A stretch of DNA of 43,982 bases from Patescibacteria group bacterium (lineage in GTDB: Bacteria; Patescibacteriota; Gracilibacteria; UBA1369; 2-02-FULL-48-14), in assembly GCA_018816805.1 (NCBI GenBank), contig JAHIVE010000041.1, positions 1-43,982 of the forward strand. The letters are read 5' to 3'. The notes under the pieces are model-generated. The model worked only from the letters and a program-made list of their open reading frames with translations, ran no database searches and was not told the DNA's origin. The translations under genes and the position numbers were made by a program. The first letter of the stretch is position 1, and every line of letters begins with the position of its first letter. Positions 32,302 through 40,694 of this stretch are shown piece by piece.

Positions 32302-33534
32302 TTATTGCCTGACTTGTCCGTCTCCACGCACGATCCATTTGTAGCTTGTGAGTTCTTTAAGGGCCATGGGACCGCGAGCGTGAAGTTTTTGGGTTGAGAT
32401 GCCGATTTCCGCACCCATGCCGAACTGGGCGCCGTCGGTGAAGGCGGTGGAAGCGTTTACATAGACAACCGCGGCGTCTACTTTGGTGAGGAATTCTTGA
32501 GCGGAATTTTGATCTTCTGTTACTATGGCTTCCGAGTGCATGGAGGAGAAGCGCGTAATGTGGTCGATGGCTTCTTCAAGGGAGGAAACGGTTTTGATGG
32601 ACATGCGATTGGACAAAAATTCAGTGCCAAAGTGTTCGGGGAGTGCTTTTTTCAGGTTTGGGTAGGCGGGAAGGGCGGCGCAACTGGGTTCGTCCGCGAA
32701 AATTTCAGTACCTTTTTGTGCGAGTTCTTCGGTGAGGACGGGGAGGTCCGGGAGGCGTTCTTTATGAATGACAAGGGTGTCCAGGGCGTTGCAAACGGAG
32801 ACGCGGCGGGTTTTGGCGTTCGTTATTATTGCGCGGGCTTTTTGGAGATCCGCGTGCTTGTCCACGTAGGTGTGGCAGATTCCGGCGCCGGTTTCAATTA
32901 TTGGTACGCGGGAGTTTTTTTTCACAAAATTGATTAGGTTTTGGCCACCGCGAGGAATTATTACGTCTACAAATTTGTCGGCTTCAAGGAGGGTTTTTAC
33001 GGCTTCTCTGTCCGGGGGGAGTAAAAGGGTGAAATTTGTGTCCAGATTGTGTTTTTTTAGGGTGGACTTTATGATTTGCATTGCTGCTTTGTTTGAGTCG
33101 GCTGCGTCTGAGCCGCCTTTTAAAACGGAGGCATTGCCTGATTTGAAACAGAGTGAAAAAACGTCAAAAGTTACATTTGGGCGGGCTTCATAAATTACAC
33201 CAATAACGCCGAGTGGGACGCGGATTTTTTTTAGTTCTAAGCCGTTTTCAAGGGTTCGTTGTTCAATTGTTTCGCCAAGTGCTGAAGGGAGAGTGACTAC
33301 GTTTTTAATGTCTGCGGCTATGGCTTCAATTCGCTCGGGCGTTAGGCAAAGCCGGTCGTATTTGGGATCCGCGGAGTCCATTTTGTCCAAATCTTTTTGG
33401 TTTGCTGTGAGGAGGGTGTTCTGGGATGCCAAAAGTTCTTCTGCAAGAGAGAGTAGGAGTGCGTTTTTTTGTTTGTCTGAAAGGAGGGCGAGGGAGCGGG
33501 AAGCTGCGCGAACTTGTTGGAGGAGATTAATCAT
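32302..33534 (-). CDS. proA: Gamma-glutamyl phosphate reductase
   Basis: This 410-residue aldehyde-dehydrogenase-fold enzyme makes glutamate semialdehyde, the second step of proline synthesis. Motifs: [51 protein letters not shown], and the active Cys in [15 protein letters not shown], with [20 protein letters not shown] and [14 protein letters not shown] at the end. All are intact and the length is typical. It is the last gene of proB-proC-proA and overlaps proC by four bases. Confidence 0.96.
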   Translation of the reverse strand: MINLLQQVRAASRSLALLSDKQKNALLLSLAEELLASQNTLLTANQKDLDKMDSADPKYDRLCLTPERIEAIAADIKNVVTLPSALGETIEQRTLENGLELKKIRVPLGVIGVIYEARPNVTFDVFSLCFKSGNASVLKGGSDAADSNKAAMQIIKSTLKKHNLDTNFTLLLPPDREAVKTLLEADKFVDVIIPRGGQNLINFVKKNSRVPIIETGAGICHTYVDKHADLQKARAIITNAKTRRVSVCNALDTLVIHKERLPDLPVLTEELAQKGTEIFADEPSCAALPAYPNLKKALPEHFGTEFLSNRMSIKTVSSLEEAIDHITRFSSMHSEAIVTEDQNSAQEFLTKVDAAVVYVNASTAFTDGAQFGMGAEIGISTQKLHARGPMALKELTSYKWIVRGDGQVRQ

Positions 33535-34265
33535 GAATTTAATTCTTTTGAGCGATTAAAAGCCGCGTCTATGGCGGAGTTGAAGGCTGGGGGTAGTGTT
33601 TGCGAAAGTTCTTTTAGGGCTGCTTCCGTTGTTCCCCCTTTGGAAGTTACTGCTTGGCGCCAGTTTTCAGCTGTGAGTGAGTTCGCTTCCAAGAGGGCGG
33701 CGCTGCCTGTGAAAGTTTGCTCGGCTATAAGGCGAGATTCTTCAGCAGAGAAGCCCATTTGTTGGGCTTTTTGGGCTAGGAGTTCCGTGAAATAGAAAAA
33801 ATAGGCGGGGCCGGAGCCGGAAAGGGCTGTTATTGCATCCAAAAGGGATTCGTCTTGAACTTCAATAGAGGTACCGAAAGATGAAAAAATTTCAGCTGCG
33901 AGTTTTTTATCTTCTAGGGAGGTGACTGCGGAGGCCGTCCAGCCTACGACGCCTTTTTTTACTTGGATTGGAAGATTGGGCATGGAGCGGACGGCGCGCG
34001 CCGGTAGGCGCGATAGGGAAATGCCGGCCATAATTGAAATTACTAATTTGCCTTCAAAATTTAGGCTGAGACTTTCAAATGTTTGTGGTTTTACGGCCAG
34101 AATTATGACGTCCATTTCGTCCATTTTGTCGCAAGCGTTTTGGGTATCAAGGGCTGTGACTTTTTCGGATGAGGAGTCACAGAGTGAGACGGTGAATTTT
34201 TCTGAGAGGGCGCGGTAGATGGCAGAACCCATGTTGCCAGCACCGATAATGCCTATTTTAGTCAT
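33531..34265 (-). CDS. proC: Pyrroline-5-carboxylate reductase
   Basis: This 244-residue enzyme carries out the last step of proline synthesis using NAD(P)H. Seen are the Rossmann start [51 protein letters not shown], and the C-terminal signature [15 protein letters not shown] with [10 protein letters not shown] and [12 protein letters not shown]. It is somewhat shorter than the usual 265-270. The order proB-proC-proA, with overlaps of 8 and 4 bases, implies one transcript. Confidence 0.96.
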   Translation of the reverse strand: MTKIGIIGAGNMGSAIYRALSEKFTVSLCDSSSEKVTALDTQNACDKMDEMDVIILAVKPQTFESLSLNFEGKLVISIMAGISLSRLPARAVRSMPNLPIQVKKGVVGWTASAVTSLEDKKLAAEIFSSFGTSIEVQDESLLDAITALSGSGPAYFFYFTELLAQKAQQMGFSAEESRLIAEQTFTGSAALLEANSLTAENWRQAVTSKGGTTEAALKELSQTLPPAFNSAIDAAFNRSKELNS

Positions 34266-35322
34266 GGTGAATAAATATATAATCTTGATGAATTAGGGCA
34301 CGTTTGTCTTTTTTGCCGCGATATTTTTTGGCGGTTTTGGAGCCATATTGCGCTTGGCCGTAACCTAGGACGTGATCTTTTACGTTTAAGATTTTGATTA
34401 TGTCACCGCGTTCAAATTCGCCAAGAATTTTTTTGATTCCGACCGGGAGAAGACTGGCGGTTTTTTCTTTGAGAGCTTTTTCTGCGCCTTCATCCACAAT
34501 GATTTCACCTTTTTCGTAACCTTCCGCGTGGGCGATCCAGCGTTTTACGTTTGAAGCAATAACACATTGGTCGGGGACAAAAGAGGTGCCGTTATTTTCA
34601 ATGTTAAGCAAGATATCTTTTTGTTTGCCGTTTGCAATGTGGGTTGTGATGCCAAGTGAGGAAAGTTTTTTGGCGATTCGGATTTTTGTGTGCATTCCGC
34701 CGCGTCCGAATGAGGATCTGTCCTTTGTAATGAAGCCGGATAAGTCTGTGTCTTTGGTCACATATTGAATAACGCGGCTTGTTTTTTTCTTGGGGTCTCC
34801 GTTATAAATTCCGTCTACGCTTGTTAGTAAAATTAATGCGTTTGTTTTCATCATGGATGCAATGAGGCCGGCGAGTTCGTCGTTGTCTGTGAACATTAGT
34901 TCGGTAACGGAAATTACGTCGTTTTCGTTTACAATTGGGATTGCGCCGTGTTCTATTAGGCCCTCGAAACAATTTTTCATGTTGAGGTAGTGAAGGCGGT
35001 CACGGAAGTCTTCTTTGGTTGCGAGCACTTGTGAACAAAGAATTTCATATGGTGCGAAAAGCTTTTGGTACATTTTCATCAATTTGACTTGGCCGAATGA
35101 TGCCAAAACTTGTCTTTCTACTATTGAAGGAGTTTTTTGGGGGATTTTAATGATTGAACGTCCGGCAGCTGTTGCGCCGCTTGTAACCAAAATGATTTCA
35201 ACACCTTTTTTCCGGAGGGTGGCAATTTGGTCGACTAAAGAAGAAAAAACTTCTTCGTTTAACAGACCGTCTTCATTTGTAATTACGTTTGAGCCGATTT
35301 TTACGACGAGTTTTTTGTACAT
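34258..35322 (-). CDS. proB: Glutamate 5-kinase with PUA domain
   Basis: This 354-residue enzyme phosphorylates glutamate at the start of proline synthesis. The amino-acid kinase domain (about 1-250) shows KLVVKIGSNVITNEDG, VTSGATAAGRSI, IVNENDVISV, FTDNDELAGLIASM, LLTSVDGIYNGDP and GRGGMHTKI. A PUA domain follows (about 270-350, EIIVDEGAEKAL to VLGYGQAQYGSKTA). The PUA-bearing form is the longer E. coli-like type. It is the first gene of the proline operon. A GC-rich spacer and tRNA-Arg lie just upstream on the same strand. Confidence 0.96.
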   Translation of the reverse strand: MYKKLVVKIGSNVITNEDGLLNEEVFSSLVDQIATLRKKGVEIILVTSGATAAGRSIIKIPQKTPSIVERQVLASFGQVKLMKMYQKLFAPYEILCSQVLATKEDFRDRLHYLNMKNCFEGLIEHGAIPIVNENDVISVTELMFTDNDELAGLIASMMKTNALILLTSVDGIYNGDPKKKTSRVIQYVTKDTDLSGFITKDRSSFGRGGMHTKIRIAKKLSSLGITTHIANGKQKDILLNIENNGTSFVPDQCVIASNVKRWIAHAEGYEKGEIIVDEGAEKALKEKTASLLPVGIKKILGEFERGDIIKILNVKDHVLGYGQAQYGSKTAKKYRGKKDKRALIHQDYIFIHHD

Positions 35323-35329
35323 GTTTGTG

Positions 35330-35404
35330 GTTGCGCTCGCGTTCGCTCGCGCCTTAGACTCGCGCTTTTGTTATGCGCTCGGCGACACAGCTACGCTGTG
35401 TCTG
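35330..35404 (-). other. GC-rich spacer with hairpins between tRNA-Arg and proB
   Basis: The spacer holds an 8-base-pair hairpin GACACAGC/GCTGTGTC with a three-base loop (about 35382-35400) just after the tRNA, and several CTCGCG iterations (about 35340-35370) that can pair with one another. Its base make-up differs from its surroundings. It may aid tRNA 3' end formation. Confidence 0.45.
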
Positions 35405-35481
35405 TGGTGACCACGACAGGATTTGAACCTGTGACCTCCGGCTCCGCAAGCCGATGCTCTATCCAGCTGAGCTACGTGGTC
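35405..35481 (-). tRNA. tRNA-Arg (anticodon GCG)
   Basis: Read on the minus strand: acceptor GACCACG/CGTGGTC, D arm GCTC/GAGC, anticodon stem TCGGC/GCCGG (one G-U) around TTGCGGA, anticodon GCG (codons CGC/CGU), T arm ACAGG/CCTGT with TTCAAAT, discriminator A and encoded CCA. Most bacteria use ACG (inosine) for this Arg box, so GCG is uncommon. Confidence 0.93.
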
Positions 35482-35528
35482 AAAGCAGAAAGAGAGTAGG
35501 TTAAAAATTACTTTTCTTCAAGTTCATT

Positions 35529-36326
35529 TTACAGCTTATCCGCACCCCTTTTTTTAAGTTCGGTGAGCATTTCGGAATGGATTCGCGAGTTGCTGGCCAA
35601 AAAATTTGAGAGGGAAGGATTGAGTTTGCTGCCATCCATGTTAGTAACTGTGCCGCCAGCTTCTTCCAAAATAATTTTTCCGGCTGCGATGTCCCAAGGT
35701 TTTAAGTTGTATTCCCAGTATCCGTCAAAACGACCGCAAGCGGTGTAGCAAAGATCCAATGCCGCTGTGCCGATTCTGCGAACACCGTGGCTAAGGCCGT
35801 AAAAATGGTCCCAAAGTTCCATGTTTTTTTTGTAGCGTGGGCCGGAGCGATCATACGGGAAGCCGGTTGCCAAAAGTGCATCTTTGAGAGAAGTGACATG
35901 AGAAACGCTGATTTTTTCACTGTTTACGTAGGCGCCTTTGCCTTCTTGGGCCCAAAAAGTTTCTTTCATTGCCGGTATTTCAACAACGCCGATTATTGGT
36001 TTCCCTTTGTATACAACCGCGATTGAAATTGCAAAAAACGGGAGTCCGTGGGCGAAATTAGTGGTTCCGTCAATTGGGTCTATTATCCATTTGTAGTCTC
36101 CGGTACCTTCTTGCGGGGACGATTCTTCACTCAAAATGCTGTGGTCAGGAAAGTTATTTTTTATGGTTTGAATGATCATTTTTTCACACTCTTTGTCTAC
36201 TTCCGTGACCAGATTGTGATATACGTCCTTTTTTTCAATTTTGAAGCCTTTTTCTTGCGTTTTTAAGGCGAAAAGGCCGGCGTCGTGGGCCAGTTTTTTT
36301 GCGATTTGAAGTAGGTGGGTTGGCAT
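35529..36326 (-). CDS. Inositol monophosphatase family protein (SuhB-like)
   Basis: This 265-residue magnesium-dependent phosphatase has both family motifs: GDYKWIIDPIDGTTNFAHG (metal-binding D-P-I-D-G-T) and YNLKPWDIAAGKIILEEAGG. The upstream Glu of the metal site is in SILSEESSP. Members hydrolyse inositol phosphates, fructose bisphosphate, NADP or adenosine bisphosphate, or act as SuhB in rRNA maturation, so the substrate cannot be fixed. It is transcribed in the same direction as tRNA-Arg and lies just upstream of it, divergent from the small gene at 36413. Confidence 0.92.
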   Translation of the reverse strand: MPTHLLQIAKKLAHDAGLFALKTQEKGFKIEKKDVYHNLVTEVDKECEKMIIQTIKNNFPDHSILSEESSPQEGTGDYKWIIDPIDGTTNFAHGLPFFAISIAVVYKGKPIIGVVEIPAMKETFWAQEGKGAYVNSEKISVSHVTSLKDALLATGFPYDRSGPRYKKNMELWDHFYGLSHGVRRIGTAALDLCYTACGRFDGYWEYNLKPWDIAAGKIILEEAGGTVTNMDGSKLNPSLSNFLASNSRIHSEMLTELKKRGADKL

Positions 36327-36363
36327 AAATTAAGCATACCTTGGTTTTTTGTTCGCGAAAACC

Positions 36364-36391
36364 TTGACAAATATGGGAATGATGATAGAAT
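36364..36391 (+). promoter_or_regulatory. Promoter of the small coupled gene pair
   Basis: TTGACA (36364-36369), 16 bases, TAGAAT (36386-36391). Start near 36398, about 15 bases before the ATG at 36413. Confidence 0.6.
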
Positions 36392-36412
36392 GAACACCTT
36401 TATTGGATTTTT

Positions 36413-36553
36413 ATGATTTTTCTACAAGCACTTTACGGCCTTATTCTGGAGGAAATTTCCGGATCTGAGCTTTCCGAGCTTTCTCGAAAAGCAATGAGCC
36501 ATATTTTGTCTGCTGAACGTAAACACAGAAGTATTCGTAACTATAAAATATGA
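36413..36553 (+). CDS. 46-residue small protein of unknown function
   Basis: The frame begins MIFLQALYGLILEEISGSEL and ends with a basic tail ([13 protein letters not shown]). A good promoter lies upstream, and its TGA overlaps the ATG of the next gene by four bases, the same coupling used elsewhere in this window; both support it being translated. No family is recognised. The helical, amphipathic first half could bind a partner or membrane. Confidence 0.55.
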   Translation: MIFLQALYGLILEEISGSELSELSRKAMSHILSAERKHRSIRNYKI

Positions 36554-37068
36554 AACCATTATCAAAAATTGCGGAAGGAAGAGATGAGGCGGGACATGTT
36601 GTTGTTGATTTCGGAAGTGAAGGCGGGCAGGGGCCGGTTTTTCATGTTCAAAGGCGCGTTACGCTTATGACCCAGCCGACTATGGATGATTCACAGGTTA
36701 ATATAAGAGCTGAAAAAGTTGCGGAGAACAGGGATTTATGTGATAGAACGATTTTTCTTGAAAAATTAATAAATCCACAGGTTTGGAGAGATTGTGGAGA
36801 AGTGATGGTTCCTAAAGAATATGGATCTCATCTTCGTCTTGCGACTGAGAGACTGGGGTTAATGACTTTGGCGGATGAAGGAGCAGCGGATAAATTGCCA
36901 AAAAAACTTCATAGAATGATTCCGGCAATTTCGGTAATTCAGCCTGCTGGAGCGTTTATGACGGTTCGTTTTGGGCATTTGAAGATGACAAAAGAAGGTT
37001 TGGTTTTTGTTTGTAAAGAAGTGGTAGCAAAACCTGACGAAACGAATTATTTCCTAGCAAGGAGATAG
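36550..37068 (+). CDS. 172-residue protein of unknown function
   Basis: No family is recognised. The protein is soluble-looking and has two possible strands-and-helix sections, [20 protein letters not shown] near the start and [20 protein letters not shown] near the end. It is coupled to the preceding 46-residue gene by an ATGA overlap and shares its promoter. uvrB starts 22 bases downstream with its own -10 box. There is no signal peptide or membrane helix. Confidence 0.7.
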   Translation: MKPLSKIAEGRDEAGHVVVDFGSEGGQGPVFHVQRRVTLMTQPTMDDSQVNIRAEKVAENRDLCDRTIFLEKLINPQVWRDCGEVMVPKEYGSHLRLATERLGLMTLADEGAADKLPKKLHRMIPAISVIQPAGAFMTVRFGHLKMTKEGLVFVCKEVVAKPDETNYFLARR

Positions 37069-37077
37069 AATTTTCTG

Positions 37078-37083
37078 TATAAT
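37078..37083 (+). promoter_or_regulatory. -10 box of uvrB giving a leaderless mRNA
   Basis: TATAAT ends seven bases before the uvrB ATG, so transcription would begin at or one base before the start codon. The -35 position 17 bases upstream reads TAGCAA, a weak match. Confidence 0.4.
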
Positions 37084-37090
37084 TTCCGGC

Positions 37091-40000
37091 ATGCAAGGAA
37101 AACCTTTTAAAATAAAAAGCGACTTTCAACCTAAAGGTGACCAGCCGGAGGCTATCAAGGCTTTGGTGAAGGGCCTGAAGGAAAAAAAGCATCACCAGGT
37201 TCTTTTGGGTGCAACGGGAACAGGGAAGAGTCTGACAGGGGATGAACCGGTTATGATTTATAGGCGAAAGGATAATGTTTATGAACCTTTTGAAATCAAT
37301 ATTGGCGACCTGGTTGATCATATGATTTGTCAAGTAGCTCATGTTGTAAGAGATAGTTGCGGTGTGGAAATCGTTTTTTCGCGCTATTGTCCGGAGCAGC
37401 TTTATGTGAATAGTTTTAATCCAAAAACCGGAGAAGCTGAATTGAAGAGAATTACGGCTTATCAGAGGCATGATTCTCCTTCCGATTTATATAAAGTAAG
37501 TACGAAGTGCGGTAGAGAGGTGAAAGTTACCGGTGATCATAATTTCTTTGTTTTACGAAAAGGAAAGGTTCAGTTAGTGCGAACGAATGATATTTGTGAA
37601 GATGATTGCATCCCTCTTTCTGTTGATGTTGAAGGTTTGGCTTTGCAGCGTGATTTAGAAGGAATCGATTTGCTGAATTATTTGGATTGTGAAAATTTGA
37701 TAGTTAAAGACTTGGAGATGGTGGCAAGCGGAGGTCGGTCTTGTGTTTCCGCTTTGTCTTATTCAAACAAGTTTTGTAAGTCTCCGGGTGCGGTGATTGG
37801 CCCAAGGAACAGTATGAGGCGTTTACCGATAGATTATAAAGTGCAGGATGACTTTTTAAAGTTATTGGGTTTGTATATTGCTGAAGGGTGCGTTACTGAT
37901 CGATTCTTTTTGCTTTCAGTGCGGGAGGAAGAACTTCAATTACAGGTTTCAGATATGTTGAAAAATTTGGGCTATTCTCCGACACGTCGAAATGATGGAG
38001 ATTTTCAGGTTTCCGATAAAGTGTCGACAAAATTGATTGAACGATTGTGTGGGAAAGGATCTTATAATAAAAAATTACCTGATTTTTGGCCGCGACTTTC
38101 TCTAGATCAATTGTCCGAAATACTAGCGATGTATTTTACCGGTGATGGTTGGGTAGATCGAAATGCGGTTATGTGTGCGACAGCCAGCTCGCAACTTGCT
38201 TCACAGCTAATGTACGCTTTAAAGCGTTTTGGGATTTGGGCTCGCAGTAAAAAGAGATTTATGAGAGCATCCGACACTTCACATGAGGGGGCTTGGTATT
38301 ACCAGATCTCGATTTCCGGCCAAGAAAATTTGCATAGGTTTTCTGAAAGAATAGGCTTTTATTTATCCAGAAAAAATTTGGCTTTACAGCATTTGTTAAC
38401 GGCTAGCGGGAATACGAATGTTGATTTGGCGCCCGGTGCAGGGGAGTTTATTAAGAAGCTCAGGGGAAAGTATAATCTTAGGCAAATTGATGTGGCCGGG
38501 CTTGCAGGACTTTCTCGTTCTGCAATTGGTTTGATTGAACAGGGTCTTAGATCAATTTCACGGAAACATCTGAAAGTTTTTTTAGAGTGCTGGCCATATG
38601 ATCGACAAGATGAGGAGTATAGAACTTTATTAATTTTGGCGTCGTCACGATGGGCATCGGTAGAATCTGTTGGGAAATATGAGTCGGATGTTCGTTACGT
38701 TTATGATTTTTCGGTTGAAGATAATGAGACATTTTTAGCGGGACATGGTGGAATGTATGTGCATAACACTTTCACCATTGCGAATGTGGTTGAGGAAGTT
38801 CAGAAGCCGACTTTGGTGATTGCGCACAATAAGACTTTAGCGGCGCAGCTTTGCAGTGAGCTTAAGGATCTTTTTCCTGAAAATTCCGTTCACTATTTTG
38901 TGTCATACTATGACTACTATCAACCTGAAGCGTATATTGCGCACAGCGATACTTATATTGAAAAAGATGCACAAATTAACGAAGAAATAGACAAATATAG
39001 ACATGCTGCAACAGCCAGTCTACTTTCCAGAAGGGATGTAATTATTGTGGCGTCAGTTTCTTGTATTTATGGATTGGGATCACCGGAGGAATATTTGAAT
39101 ATGCGTTTGGAGCTTAAGGAAGGGCAGATTGTTAAGCGAGATGAGCTACTCAGGCAGTTAACGGATTTGCAGTATGTGAGGTCGCAATTGGAGTTCAGGC
39201 AAGGAATGTTTCATGTTTTGGGTGATACGGTCGAGATTTTTCCGCCGGGTGGCGATACGGCATTTAGGTTGGAGTTTTGGGGAGATGATATTGATAAAAT
39301 TACGGAAGTGGACCCTTTTACGGGTGAAATTTTGGGTGAATTGCCTGAGATTATTGTATATCCGGCTAAGCATTCGGTTACGACGGAGGAAAAAATTAAG
39401 AATTCCGTTGAGGGGATTCGGAATGAATTGGAGGAGAGGGTTGCGCAATTAAAAGAACTTGGAAAAAATATTGAGGCTGAGAGGCTTAAAACGCGGACGG
39501 AGTATGATATTGAAATTTTGCTTGAGACCGGATATGTGAGTGGAATTGAAAATTACACCAGGTATTTCAACAACATTGAACCTGGAGGGAAGACACCATG
39601 TCTAATTGACTACTTTCCAGACGACTTTCTTTTGGTTATTGATGAGTCTCATATTTCAGTGCCGCAAATTGGGGCTATGTTTAACGGGAATTTGTCCAGA
39701 AAGCAGTCGCTTGTGGAGCATGGATTCAGATTGCCGTCTTCGTTCGACAATAGGCCGCTCAAGTTTGAAGAATTTGAAGAGTTTATGAAAAATACAATTT
39801 ATGTTTCGGCGACTCCGGGAAAATATGAAATGGCCAGAAAGGATGGATTGGTTCAACAAATTATTAGGCCAACCGGGCTTCTTGATCCGGAAATTTTCGT
39901 TCGTAAAAAAGAAGGGCAAATTGATGATTTGATGGAAGAAATAAGGAAGACAACTAAGAAAGGAGATAGAGTTTTGGTGACGACTTTGACCAAGCGAAGT

Positions 40001-40609
40001 GCGGAAGACTTAACGGAATATTTGACGGATGCGGATGTGAAAGTCAGATATTTGCATTCGGATGTGGACACTCTTGAAAGGATTGAAATTTTGAGAGATT
40101 TGAGACTTGGAAAGTTTGATGTTTTGGTGGGGATTAATCTTTTGAGGGAGGGACTGGATTTGCCGGAAGTTTCTCTTGTGGCCATTTTAGATGCGGATAA
40201 ACAAGGATTTTTAAGGAGTACGCCGGCTTTGATTCAGACCATTGGGCGAGCGGCCAGAAATGCGGAAGGACATGTAATTATGTATGCGGATGTAATGACA
40301 GATGGGATGAAAGGTGCGATTGGGGAGACAAACAGACGTCGTGAGATTCAACACGCTTTTAATGTGAAGCATGGAATTACGCCGCAAACTATTAAAAAAG
40401 CTATTAAAGATATTGAAATGCACAGGAAGGAGTCTGAGAAGAAGCAGGTTAGGAGGTATGATGTCAGAAAAGTGCCAAAGGAGGAGATTGGAAGGCTTAT
40501 TGAAAGTTTGGAAGCGGAGATGGATATGGCGGCGCAAAATATGGAATTTGAGAAGGCGGCTGTTTTGCGTGATGAAATAGAGGAAATGCGGGAGAAGGCG
40601 GGGTTGTAA
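37091..40609 (+). CDS. uvrB: UvrB, excinuclease ABC subunit B, interrupted by an intein
   Basis: UvrB is the damage-verifying helicase-like subunit of nucleotide excision repair; it acts with UvrA and UvrC. The 1172-residue precursor consists of an N-extein (residues 1-46), an intein of 513 residues, and a C-extein. Splicing would yield 659 residues, normal for UvrB. Extein motifs: [17 protein letters not shown], Walker A GATGTGK|T split by the intein, the beta-hairpin [15 protein letters not shown]-type [10 protein letters not shown], helicase motifs [13 protein letters not shown] and QTIGRAARN, and the C-terminal UVR domain ([20 protein letters not shown]). Without splicing the ATP site cannot form. 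The start codon has no Shine-Dalgarno sequence. Confidence 0.97.
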   Translation: MQGKPFKIKSDFQPKGDQPEAIKALVKGLKEKKHHQVLLGATGTGKSLTGDEPVMIYRRKDNVYEPFEINIGDLVDHMICQVAHVVRDSCGVEIVFSRYCPEQLYVNSFNPKTGEAELKRITAYQRHDSPSDLYKVSTKCGREVKVTGDHNFFVLRKGKVQLVRTNDICEDDCIPLSVDVEGLALQRDLEGIDLLNYLDCENLIVKDLEMVASGGRSCVSALSYSNKFCKSPGAVIGPRNSMRRLPIDYKVQDDFLKLLGLYIAEGCVTDRFFLLSVREEELQLQVSDMLKNLGYSPTRRNDGDFQVSDKVSTKLIERLCGKGSYNKKLPDFWPRLSLDQLSEILAMYFTGDGWVDRNAVMCATASSQLASQLMYALKRFGIWARSKKRFMRASDTSHEGAWYYQISISGQENLHRFSERIGFYLSRKNLALQHLLTASGNTNVDLAPGAGEFIKKLRGKYNLRQIDVAGLAGLSRSAIGLIEQGLRSISRKHLKVFLECWPYDRQDEEYRTLLILASSRWASVESVGKYESDVRYVYDFSVEDNETFLAGHGGMYVHNTFTIANVVEEVQKPTLVIAHNKTLAAQLCSELKDLFPENSVHYFVSYYDYYQPEAYIAHSDTYIEKDAQINEEIDKYRHAATASLLSRRDVIIVASVSCIYGLGSPEEYLNMRLELKEGQIVKRDELLRQLTDLQYVRSQLEFRQGMFHVLGDTVEIFPPGGDTAFRLEFWGDDIDKITEVDPFTGEILGELPEIIVYPAKHSVTTEEKIKNSVEGIRNELEERVAQLKELGKNIEAERLKTRTEYDIEILLETGYVSGIENYTRYFNNIEPGGKTPCLIDYFPDDFLLVIDESHISVPQIGAMFNGNLSRKQSLVEHGFRLPSSFDNRPLKFEEFEEFMKNTIYVSATPGKYEMARKDGLVQQIIRPTGLLDPEIFVRKKEGQIDDLMEEIRKTTKKGDRVLVTTLTKRSAEDLTEYLTDADVKVRYLHSDVDTLERIEILRDLRLGKFDVLVGINLLREGLDLPEVSLVAILDADKQGFLRSTPALIQTIGRAARNAEGHVIMYADVMTDGMKGAIGETNRRREIQHAFNVKHGITPQTIKKAIKDIEMHRKESEKKQVRRYDVRKVPKEEIGRLIESLEAEMDMAAQNMEFEKAAVLRDEIEEMREKAGL
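37229..38767 (+). mobile_element. Intein with LAGLIDADG endonuclease inside UvrB Walker A
   Basis: This 513-residue intein begins with Ser1 ([13 protein letters not shown], block A), has block [14 protein letters not shown] with the TxxH pattern, and ends with block [20 protein letters not shown] and block G MYVHN before +1 Thr. The homing endonuclease has [13 protein letters not shown] (near precursor residue 256) and [13 protein letters not shown] (near 343), both retaining the acidic catalytic residue. After it, at about precursor residues 450-495, is a helix-turn-helix segment ([20 protein letters not shown]) like XRE regulators. The insertion point lies exactly between Lys and Thr of GATGTGKT. 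Confidence 0.95.
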
Positions 40610-40659
40610 ATAAATCATTTGCTGGAAATGCAGTTTACAGTGTAGTTCGAATTTATTTT

Positions 40660-40688
40660 TTGGTTATTTCTTGATTACTTGCTAAGAT
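40660..40688 (+). promoter_or_regulatory. Promoter of the giant surface protein gene
   Basis: TTGGTT (40660-40665), 17 bases, TAAGAT (40683-40688). The ATG at 40695 lies six bases after the -10, so the message is probably leaderless. Confidence 0.5.
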
Positions 40689-40694
40689 TTTCGC

